A stretch of DNA of 23,573 nucleotides, from NCBI GenBank assembly GCA_016193385.1, contig JACPSF010000124.1:1-23573 (forward strand). Reading direction: 5' to 3'. Below the pieces are notes generated by a model that made no database searches, was not told the DNA's origin, and worked only from the letters and a program-made list of their open reading frames with translations. Below, one piece after another: positions 16,573-22,595 of this stretch. How positions within the stretch are numbered: the first letter of the stretch is position 1; every line of letters starts with the position of its first letter. The position numbers were made by a program, and so were the translations under genes. The DNA is from Deltaproteobacteria bacterium (GTDB lineage: Bacteria > Desulfobacterota_B > Binatia > UBA9968).

Positions 16573-16707
16573 CAGAGTGCTGAAAAACCTCCGTTCACCC
16601 TTCGACCAGGCTCAGGGCGAACGGAGTTTGCTTTGAATGCATTAATGAATTTCCGTTCATGCTGAGCCCGTCGAAGCATGGAATTGCTTTTTTCAGCATC
16701 CTGCTAG
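16569..16707. repeat. 139-bp MITE-like palindromic intergenic repeat
   Basis: The ends are inverted copies: CTAGCAGAGTGCTGAAAAA (16569-16587) against the complement of TTTTTTCAGCATCCTGCTAG (16688-16707), with two mismatches. Inside are two smaller hairpins. One is CCGTTC-A-CCCT...AGGG-C-GAACGG (about 16591-16624). The other is CATGCT...AGCATG (about 16658-16680), around 'TTCGACCAGGCTCAG' and 'CTGAGCCCGTCGAAG', which are themselves inverted copies of one core. This CTTCGAC..GCTCAG..GAACGG core is familiar as a dispersed repeat in many environmental genomes. The CTAG at both ends could be a 4-base palindromic target duplication. The left end overlaps the TAG stop of the DUF2459 gene. The hairpins may also serve as a transcription terminator. 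Confidence 0.75.
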
Positions 16708-17154
16708 AGGATATGTCGAGGTATCTCCTCTTTTCCTGTTCCTGCGAGATGGGTTAAAGCTCAAGTCGCCGGACGACGGAATGGAGTTGCCAGGAGTGGT
16801 ACGCGTTCTCTCTTGGCGCTCTGGCAATTCGCCGTTGGGCTCAGCGCTTCAAAAAGCAGAATTCCCTTTTTCCGACCCCAGCGCCCAAACCAACAGGTTC
16901 CGTTCACGAGCCTAGGGCTTATTTCACTATTTCATCTTTCCTATCGGTCAAGCGTGACAGCGCTTACGCCGATTAACGGTCTATGCGGATAGCCAAGACG
17001 CTGGGGTTTGGGGCGCACGGGGGAGGGGGGAGCACCCTGAGCGGCGGCTAAACTTGGCCATCAGACGTGTGAATTCGTGGGTGAATTCACACGAGGTGGG
17101 ACATAAGCCAGTGAGTGAACAGAGGTTTTCGGGTACACCCTGAATACGAGTGGA
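16708..17154. other. Gene-free region with a strong hairpin
   Basis: 447 bases in which I see no gene on either strand. Contents: a G-rich tract (17020-17035) and a perfect 11-bp inverted repeat at 17066-17093 (listed separately). It probably represents decayed DNA at the left edge of the second accessory block. Confidence 0.4.
17066..17093. repeat. Perfect 11-bp inverted repeat (hairpin)
   Basis: CGTGTGAATTC (17066-17076) and GAATTCACACG (17083-17093) are perfect complements with a 6-base loop. It lies 62 bases downstream of the stop of the leftward nuclease remnant. It could act as a terminator stem for that strand or as an operator, but there is no adjoining T-run on either side. Confidence 0.55.
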
Positions 17155-17551
17155 CTATGGACCGAGCTGCTTCTGGTGCCAGTTGATGAGGCGTTGCATA
17201 TCGCCCTCCTTGACTTCGTTGGGGGAGTGAACCTTGAGGCCGAGCTTGTGTCGGACTTCGGTGAGAAGTGGCGTGTGGCCCATGGGGTAAATCTGGTCTT
17301 CAAAAAGTGGGACGAAGCCGCCGCTCTGGTTGACCTCGTGGATGTACGACTTGGGAGCGAACCTCATGATGAAGAGGGATGTCACTTGGAGATGCTTGCA
17401 TAGCTGCACCTTGGTTCGCAACTCCTCCCGTGAGATGTAGTTTTGGGTGTTCTTGATCTCCACTCCATACGCGCGCCCGTCCCTGGTGAAGATTCGATCC
17501 AGGTTGTGGTTGGTCGTTTCCCAAGTCAGGCCCTTCCATGTCTTCAGGGAA
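17155..17551 (-). pseudogene. C-terminal remnant of a PD-(D/E)XK-like nuclease
   Basis: Reading leftwards, a frame that is open from the edge of the inverted-repeat element encodes ...WETTNHNLDRIFTRDGRAY then GVEIKNTQNYISREEL, and continues to a TAG at 17155. 'D-R-I-F..(x)..GVEIKN' is the D-...-E-x-K pattern of a PD-(D/E)XK nuclease active site: Asp at the end of one strand, then E-I-K on the next. The rest (SLFIMRFAPKSYI, GGFVPLFEDQIYPMGH) is well-folded-looking sequence without stops. No start codon or N-terminal part is present. The frame meets a stop at 17557-17559, inside the terminal repeat of the mobile element. The gene has therefore lost its 5' part, probably by the element's insertion or an associated deletion. 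Cellular substrate unknown; the context suggests restriction or defence. Confidence 0.6.
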
Positions 17552-17840
17552 GAGGGTCAGGTCTTGTTTCTTGTATCATTGCCTGTTTGCCAACCGGCTC
17601 AGCGTAGCGTAGTGCACGTCCAGAAAATCTGCAACCTCTCTTTGGCTGTGCCCGTAACGATGTATCGCTCCAACAATCCGAGCGTCACGCTTGGTCTTGG
17701 TTAGCTTCCGTTCATACTATTGGGGCCGCGTCTTGCAATAGTAGAATGTGTGATCGCAAGACATGTCCCCCTCTACGAGCCATGATTCATCGGAACTGTC
17801 ACGATAGGCGACGGATAGCAAGATACAAGACCTGACCCTC
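17552..17840 (-). mobile_element. Non-autonomous element with REP-associated (Y1) transposase remnant
   Basis: The element is bounded by perfect 16-bp inverted repeats: GAGGGTCAGGTCTTGT at 17552-17567 and its complement at 17825-17840. These GGGTCAGGTCTTG-type ends are familiar from elements of REP-associated tyrosine transposases (RAYT, IS200-like Y1 family). The leftward strand inside encodes the end of such a transposase (see the 17576-17716 entry), running into the left terminal repeat. The Y1 catalytic domain (HUH and Tyr) is absent, so the element can no longer move itself. No clear target-site duplication is visible. The left boundary coincides with the point where the nuclease gene is cut. 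Confidence 0.7.
17576..17716 (-). pseudogene. C-terminal HTH fragment of a REP-associated Y1 transposase
   Basis: Forty-six codons between an in-frame TAG (17717-17719) and a TGA (17576-17578) read ...RDARIVGAIHRYGHSQREVA, then DFLDVHYATLSRLANRQ. This is the helix-turn-helix tail usual at the C-terminus of RAYT/Y1 transposases (pattern: I-V-x-A-x-x-x-x-G-x-S-x-x-E-V/I-A-x-x-L-x-V-H-Y-x-T-x-S-R). The N-terminal catalytic domain is gone. Beyond the TAG the same frame stays open towards the right terminal repeat and includes ...DHTFYYCKTRPQ, which I cannot assign. Confidence 0.65.
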
Positions 17841-17857
17841 CTGGCTCCAGTCCCCCT

Positions 17858-18640
17858 TTACTGCCTGGTACCACTTCTTCCCGGAGCGTTCAGTCCTGTC
17901 ACAGGCGACGCAAGTGCACTCGGAGCCCAAAAGACGGTCGCTGCGGTGACGAAAAGCCGCCAGCGGGTGTCCTCACGGCTTGACAGTCCAGGGTGTGCCC
18001 CGGAGGTGTGTAGAACATTGAACCATGCCTGGATAAATTCGGCCTCAACATGTGACAGAGCTCCCGTAGCCTGAAGGTGTTTTCTCGCATTACCTCCAAC
18101 GGGCGCGTTGGCAGATCTTGGGGTAAGTTTCGCTATGCTGTTGAACACTTCTTCCAACGTCGCGCGCAACTGGGAGTTGCATGATGCCCAATTCCCCCGC
18201 TGAAAGTTATCCAGAGCCTGCATAAGATGGCCCTTCGCAGTATCCCACCCGAGCGACTCCAGTGCGGCGACGAGTGGTCCCGCGGTATCCGAGAGTGAGC
18301 CTAGTGGAGGCGCAAGCATCACTTTGCCATTAAAGATCTCGTAGCCATCGGCCCTCAATGCGGCCACCAGTTGCCGATCGAACTTGTTGGCCTGCCCCTG
18401 TAGCATCTTCCAGTTGAGTCGTTCGCCGACGTGCTCGAATATCCCGCCCATAATATGCTCGGCGGGTTCGGTTGCCGCGATGTCGGCCAAGACAGACAGG
18501 GTCCGGTTGAACTTGGAGGAACCTCGCGACTCCCAATGGGAGTAGCCTTGTCTGGCGAACATGGCCTGCAGCTGGAAGTTGGAATGGTTGTCTGCAAGCC
18601 TGGCCGCGAGTCTGTCGAGAAGGGACTGACTGATTTTCAT
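17858..18640 (-). CDS. Abi/HEPN-like C-terminal domain protein, likely frameshifted at its end
   Basis: A 260-residue soluble protein. Residues about 1-80 form a small helical domain (LLDRLAARLADNHSNFQLQAMFARQGYSH...GSSKFNRTLSVLADIA), resembling short death-fold-like or adaptor domains placed at the front of defence proteins. The C-terminal half (NSQLRATLEEVFNSIAKL...HLQATGALSHVEAEFIQAWF...SGAHPGLSSREDTRWRLFVTAATVF) resembles the C-terminal helical domain of abortive-infection and HEPN-type proteins, with the conserved R/E helix and 'HPGLS' motif. The last 20 residues look foreign. Removing one base from an AAAA run at 17929-17932 lets the frame end as ...TVFGLRVHLRRL at 17899, which fits the family better. 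It follows the HNH gene by 70 bases on the same strand and probably works with it. Domain calls are from pattern memory. Confidence 0.6.
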   Translation of the reverse strand: MKISQSLLDRLAARLADNHSNFQLQAMFARQGYSHWESRGSSKFNRTLSVLADIAATEPAEHIMGGIFEHVGERLNWKMLQGQANKFDRQLVAALRADGYEIFNGKVMLAPPLGSLSDTAGPLVAALESLGWDTAKGHLMQALDNFQRGNWASCNSQLRATLEEVFNSIAKLTPRSANAPVGGNARKHLQATGALSHVEAEFIQAWFNVLHTSGAHPGLSSREDTRWRLFVTAATVFWAPSALASPVTGLNAPGRSGTRQ

Positions 18641-18710
18641 TGTCGCCCCAAATGCGTCAGTCGGCTAACGTGAAACCCGAACGCGTGTTTTCCTGCCCGC
18701 TCGACGCTGG

Positions 18711-19379
18711 TTAACCGACCCGACCCTCATGCCGGAGACACTTCAACAGTAGCCGCCGAGCATTTACCAATCTACGTTCACAATCGCTGAAGGCCTGCTG
18801 CGGGTCACCGCCACCCCTGAGGGACTGCGAGAGGCCGCCCGCCGTCTTCGAAAGAACCGCCTGCCCTACGGAGCTCGCGTGCCCCGCCGCAACGTAGGCC
18901 CCAATCACTGCTTTCTTGAGGCTCGGCTTGAGGATAGCCAGAGAACCTGTGCGGATTATGCGTGCGAATTGTTCGTCGCGGAGGGGGCAGGACCTGCCTC
19001 CAGCGGCAGCCTTGGCAGCGGCGATGTTGAACTCGATCTCGTCGATCAGCGCCTGAACAGGCCCTACTTCAGGCTCACGCGACTCGGCACTAAGACGTTC
19101 TGGGTGCTGCGCGCAAATTTCGACCCATTGCTTCTTATGCTGGCGAAGCTCAGCCTCCGTAAACTTACGACCGCGCGGGTGGTCGTCGTTGTAGCTGTGG
19201 ATCTCAGCGTGGCAGTCGAAGCACACGGGTATGGCATTGTCGATGCTGTCAGAGCCTCCCGGAGACGATGGATCGATGTGGTCTGTCTCCATTTTCACCC
19301 CGCAGAAGCGATGACAGACGCAGCATCGGCGATGGCAGCGAGCGAGCAGGTCATCTACTTCCCGTCGATTGAAGGGCAT
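18711..19379 (-). CDS. HNH endonuclease with helical C-terminal domain
   Basis: A 222-residue putative DNA- or RNA-cutting enzyme. The HNH zinc-finger nuclease domain is at the front: C20-V-C-H (CxxC), then METDHIDP (D33, H34), DNAIPVCFDCHAEIH with N48, C53-x-x-C56, H57 and H61. This gives the His-Asn-His catalytic set and two zinc CxxC pairs. A linker with a basic patch follows (HPRGRKFTEAELRQHKKQW), as in the common stand-alone HNH family. The C-terminal about 110 residues are helical with Ala/Gly-rich stretches and no recognised motif. The start ATG has a fine ribosome binding site (GGGGAGA, 19386-19392). A palindromic -10-like site lies just upstream. It leads a leftward cluster with the Abi-like protein and the nuclease remnant, so a phage-defence role is likely but not shown. 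Confidence 0.82.
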   Translation of the reverse strand: MPFNRREVDDLLARCHRRCCVCHRFCGVKMETDHIDPSSPGGSDSIDNAIPVCFDCHAEIHSYNDDHPRGRKFTEAELRQHKKQWVEICAQHPERLSAESREPEVGPVQALIDEIEFNIAAAKAAAGGRSCPLRDEQFARIIRTGSLAILKPSLKKAVIGAYVAAGHASSVGQAVLSKTAGGLSQSLRGGGDPQQAFSDCERRLVNARRLLLKCLRHEGRVG

Positions 19380-19405
19380 CGCTTATCTCCCCGAATGTTG
19401 GCTAA

Positions 19406-19417
19406 CTATAATTATAG
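19406..19417 (-). promoter_or_regulatory. Palindromic -10 region / possible operator for the HNH gene
   Basis: CTATAATTATAG is a perfect 12-bp palindrome containing TATAAT (on the minus strand 19416 to 19411), 27 bases before the HNH start codon. It can be the -10 box and, because it is symmetrical, a repressor site. No convincing -35 box is seen at the usual distance. Confidence 0.4.
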
Positions 19418-19571
19418 AGGTCACGGTCGTTGAATTTCTAAAAAGCGATGCTGAGTTTGTTGCTTTTGCAAGGACCTGTCAAGCATTTTTAGCCTCAAAT
19501 GAATTCCCCAGGCGAGTTCTTGAGAAACGCTAGTCTCGATGTACGGAGTGCGGCGTTTGAAAAGCTTGTTT

Positions 19572-20573
19572 CTATTGCCACAGGCGTTGGATGAAACCCT
19601 CTTTTTCAAGCTCCTGGAAGAAGCGGGCTTCTATGAACTGCTCCGGCTTGGCTGCGGCCGCCCGAGGATCTTTATCTGCCATTTGGTTCAGCACCGTCTG
19701 AATCGACTCCGGATTGGGATAAGGAACTTTGGGCACATAGCGTAAAACGTAAAGATCGTAGATGCCGTTCAGGAAGTGCAAATCGTTATTCTTGAGATAT
19801 TTTTTAAATACTTCAACGCTGAAACCGTGTTGGGTCTTGGCAAAGTGACTCCCCTCTACATAGCCGCGAATAAATTTTCTCACCGCATTCTCATTGCGCC
19901 GGAGGAAAGAGCGAGTCGTGTTGATCGTCGAGGTCGGGAAGTTAAGTCCCAGGGTCGACACATCCACCAGTTCTTTCAAGCCTTCCTTGCGGGCCAGGAT
20001 GGTGAATTCGGCATTGAGGGTGGCCGCGTCTAATGCCCCGCCTTTCAGGGCAGCTAGCATCTCGGGCATACCGCCGATCTGAATCACGGCGAAGTCCTTC
20101 CCTCGCTTGACAGGCCATTTCTGCTCGGCATAAAGAAGCGCAAAGTCAGTTGCGGAACCAAAACGTGTGATGCCTATCTTTTTCCCCTTTAGGTCTTCCG
20201 GCCGGCGGATTTCCGGGCGAACCGCCAGAAAGAATGGCAGGACATCCATCTGACCGGCCACGATCACCAAGTCGCCGCCGGCAAGGTTGGAGTTCACGAC
20301 CGCGGCTCCGGTGAAAGTCCCAATGGGGACTTCGCCAGACTGAACCACCTGCGCGGCCCGGCCTCCTCCTCCCACATACAGCAACTCCACCTCGAGGCCG
20401 TGTTTGCGGAAAATTCCTGCCTCATAGGGAATCCATACGGCCGACTGCGATCCGCCGATGGCGCTGTAGACTACCCGGATCTTTTCAAGCGAGGGCGCGC
20501 TCTGCGCCATAGCGTCATCGGGGAACAGGCCTAACAGAACCGAGAGCGAAACCAGCAGCGAATATCTCTTCAT
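19572..20573 (-). CDS. ABC solute-binding protein, NitT/TauT (NMT1-like)
   Basis: A 333-residue periplasmic binding protein. It has a classical signal peptide (MKRYSLLVSLSVLLGLF...DAMA, cleavage before QS). The mature part follows the NMT1/SsuA pattern: IRVVYSAIGGSQSAVWIPYEAGIFRKHGLEVELL, GGRAAQVVQSGEVPIG, then RRPEDLKGKKIGITRFGSATDFAL. This family binds nitrate, taurine, sulfonates, pyrimidine precursors or, in many environmental bacteria, unidentified aromatic or organic acids. No ABC permease or ATPase gene is next to it. An exceptionally strong ribosome binding site (GAGGAGGAG, 20578-20586) precedes the ATG. It follows the MFS gene by 36 bases in the same direction, so it is the last gene of a three-gene leftward unit. 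The substrate may be related to the UbiD enzyme encoded divergently. Confidence 0.88.
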   Translation of the reverse strand: MKRYSLLVSLSVLLGLFPDDAMAQSAPSLEKIRVVYSAIGGSQSAVWIPYEAGIFRKHGLEVELLYVGGGGRAAQVVQSGEVPIGTFTGAAVVNSNLAGGDLVIVAGQMDVLPFFLAVRPEIRRPEDLKGKKIGITRFGSATDFALLYAEQKWPVKRGKDFAVIQIGGMPEMLAALKGGALDAATLNAEFTILARKEGLKELVDVSTLGLNFPTSTINTTRSFLRRNENAVRKFIRGYVEGSHFAKTQHGFSVEVFKKYLKNNDLHFLNGIYDLYVLRYVPKVPYPNPESIQTVLNQMADKDPRAAAAKPEQFIEARFFQELEKEGFIQRLWQ

Positions 20574-20609
20574 AGAGTCTCCTCCTCTATGGCGAAAGGG
20601 TATGCCGTG

Positions 20610-21842
20610 TCAAGAAGGTTTTACAGCGGATGGCTTGAGCGTGGTGTGCCCATTGGGGAGCAATGCGGCCATGAGGCCGACGCTTACAAACGATAGGATC
20701 CCGAGAAGCCAAAAGATCGTGGAGAGGTTCGCGGCAACGAGGAGGAGACCGACTACCGTGGTGGAGACGGTCTTCGACACCTGCTGAATGAGCCGGTCGA
20801 AAGAGACGATGCCACCGCGCAGTTCCGTGGGTGCATTTTGCGTGAGCAGGCTCTTCTGCATCGGCGAGATCACACCGTTGGCCAGCCCGTAAAAGAACAG
20901 CGCCGCTCCCACTAACCACACGCCCGGAACCAAGGGGACCGCAACCAGCGCGATTCCGCTGATCAGAAAAGCTACGAATAGGAGCCGAGCCTTATCGTGT
21001 CCTACAGCCAGGCGTCCCGCTTGGCTTGAGGTCAACATGGCTCCGGCAGAAAAGAAGGCGTAGAGAAGACCGGCCGTTGCCGTGGAGATCCCGTGGGTGC
21101 GCACGAGAAAGAGGGGAAAGTAGGTTAGGAAGCCATAATCGAGAAAAAAGCGCAGAAAGCCTGCTGAGAAGGCAACAATCAATCGCGGATGCCGGGCAAG
21201 ACGCAACGTGTTGCCCAGGTATGACCAGGTTCCGCTCTCGACATGTCCTTTGGTTTCAGGCATCCAAATCAGCGCGCAAAGTCCAAGTGGCACCGCCAAA
21301 GCGTAGAAAAGAAACGGCCAGAACCAGGCGATGATCGCGAGCAGTCCTCCCAGGGGCGGCAGGATAAGGTAGCCCACTCGGTCGAGGAATACCTTGAGCC
21401 CCTGCCCGCCGACTTCGCTGTCTCCCTCGAGCAGATCGCCGATGAGGACGATCGTAAGCGGGATGACGGCGCTGAAGACGATTCCCTGAATCGCGCGCAA
21501 GATCAGAACCCAGAGAAAGCTCGGCGCCAGGGCGACGGCAGCCCCGCTGATCCCGAACAGGACAAGGCCCCAGGCGAGGAGGAGGCGCCGGCCGTAGAGA
21601 TCGGCGACGATGCCGAAAAGGGGGGAAAGGAAGATCGCTGGAGCTGTGTACACGGTCATGACGAGGCCTAGCGCCGATTCGCTGATCCCTAAAGGCTCGA
21701 TCATCGCAGGCAAGGCTGGCTGGATGAAATTCACTCCCATGATTATCATCACGCTCGATAGATAAACGAGCGCCAGCGCCTTGCGCTTGGCCGGCACCAG
21801 CTCGCCCAGGCCAAAGATCACGGGAAGGGACAGCGCGCGCAT
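20610..21842 (-). CDS. MFS transporter
   Basis: A major facilitator of about 410 residues with 12 hydrophobic helices. Helix 1 (LALVYLSSVMIIMGVNFIQPALPAMI) and the loop FGIVADLYGRRLLL (motif A, G-x-x-x-D-x-x-G-R-R) are typical of drug or organic-anion transporters. The second half shows the related loop AGRLAVGHDKARLL. I start it at the ATG at 21842. The longer frame begins with a TTG (21878) inside the thioredoxin gene. With the ATG start, only 10 bases separate it from the stop of the upstream thioredoxin gene, so the two are co-transcribed. The pairing with a solute-binding protein and a divergent decarboxylase suggests uptake or export of an organic acid. The direction of transport is unknown. 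Confidence 0.85.
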   Translation of the reverse strand: MRALSLPVIFGLGELVPAKRKALALVYLSSVMIIMGVNFIQPALPAMIEPLGISESALGLVMTVYTAPAIFLSPLFGIVADLYGRRLLLAWGLVLFGISGAAVALAPSFLWVLILRAIQGIVFSAVIPLTIVLIGDLLEGDSEVGGQGLKVFLDRVGYLILPPLGGLLAIIAWFWPFLFYALAVPLGLCALIWMPETKGHVESGTWSYLGNTLRLARHPRLIVAFSAGFLRFFLDYGFLTYFPLFLVRTHGISTATAGLLYAFFSAGAMLTSSQAGRLAVGHDKARLLFVAFLISGIALVAVPLVPGVWLVGAALFFYGLANGVISPMQKSLLTQNAPTELRGGIVSFDRLIQQVSKTVSTTVVGLLLVAANLSTIFWLLGILSFVSVGLMAALLPNGHTTLKPSAVKPS

Positions 21843-21852
21843 GCCTGCCAAC

Positions 21853-22398
21853 CTAGACAAATCGTCTCCGAGAATCAATCCGCCTCGGGGTCAAGGCCCA
21901 GACACCATACTCCTCTGAGACTTTCCCGTCCTCGTCCAATAGGACGGTGAAGCTGAGGCCGAGCTCGTTAACGAACTTGACGGCTTCCTCCTTCGTCTCT
22001 TTGAAATTGACCGCCAATATCTCCAGGCCTTCCTTCCTATATTCTCGGTGCAGCTTTTCCATCGTCGGCATCTCCTGCCGGCAGGGGACGCACCAGGTGG
22101 CCCAAAAATTGAGAAAGATCACCTTGCCTTTAAAGCTCTTTAGACTCGTCCGCATTCCGGAGATATTCTCGAGAGCGAAATCCGGGGCTAGGATCCGCTT
22201 GTTGGGCTTTTCAATGCCGAGCTTCTTAGTGGAATCGTCGCTGACGGCGGGTGGCTCTCTCCGCTGGTGCAACAAAACCCTGGAAAGGACTACGATGGCT
22301 GAGAACAAGACGGCTATCGCTACAAAGATGGCTATCCGTGTTTTCAGTTTTAGTGGGCGCTTCCCGTTTGCCGCCTGTACGTGTACGGTTTCCGTCAT
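21853..22398 (-). CDS. TlpA/ResA-like thioredoxin, C-terminally truncated
   Basis: A membrane-anchored thiol-disulfide oxidoreductase facing the periplasm. Starting at the ATG at 22398 it has a short cytoplasmic tail, one anchor helix (about 20-43) and a thioredoxin fold: APDFALENISG, then VIFLNFWATWCVPCRQEMP with the redox pair W-C-V-P-C, and ILAVNFKETKEEAVKFVNELGL. In TlpA/ResA proteins the next element is 'YGVxGLPTTFLID..G.IV....G', which carries the cis-proline beside the active site. Here it reads YGVWALTPRRIDSRRRFV and then stops. The canonical cis-Pro loop is altered and the last strand and helix (about 20-25 residues) are missing. The protein may be inactive or unstable. An upstream start at 22491 is possible but would put 31 untypical residues before the anchor. 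It precedes the MFS gene by 10 bases. Confidence 0.78.
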   Translation of the reverse strand: MTETVHVQAANGKRPLKLKTRIAIFVAIAVLFSAIVVLSRVLLHQRREPPAVSDDSTKKLGIEKPNKRILAPDFALENISGMRTSLKSFKGKVIFLNFWATWCVPCRQEMPTMEKLHREYRKEGLEILAVNFKETKEEAVKFVNELGLSFTVLLDEDGKVSEEYGVWALTPRRIDSRRRFV

Positions 22399-22456
22399 GT
22401 CATCAAAATAAGGGTAACCTAAACCGTCGGTCTTGAAAAGCGCGTGGAGCGTGGGT

Positions 22457-22485
22457 TTGACAGCTAGTCTGTTAGCGGGTAGTTT
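22457..22485 (+). promoter_or_regulatory. Candidate promoter for the UbiD-family gene
   Basis: A perfect TTGACA (22457-22462) is followed after 17 bases by a poor -10 candidate TAGTTT (22480-22485), about 110 bases before the ATG at 22596. The -35 is convincing by sequence; the -10 is weak. Confidence 0.25.
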
Positions 22486-22595
22486 CTCCATTGCGCGGTC
22501 TCCGCGGATTTGGCATATCTGGTTTGCCTGCCGTCGTGTCCGCCTGACGTGGTCGAGCTGGGGGAGCGAACTTCTCAGTGTAAAGGAGAATCTTC

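Noticed and set aside
16876..17006. Inverted CCCCAGCG (16876-16883) and CGCTGGGG (16999-17006) flanking about 115 bases, possible small mobile element
   Set aside because: Only 8 bp, with no further end similarity, no target duplication and no coding content; easily a chance event.
18879..19433. Plus-strand open frame of 184 codons over the HNH gene
   Set aside because: Antisense to the HNH gene, whose zinc and HNH residues are plain; the translation shows no family pattern.
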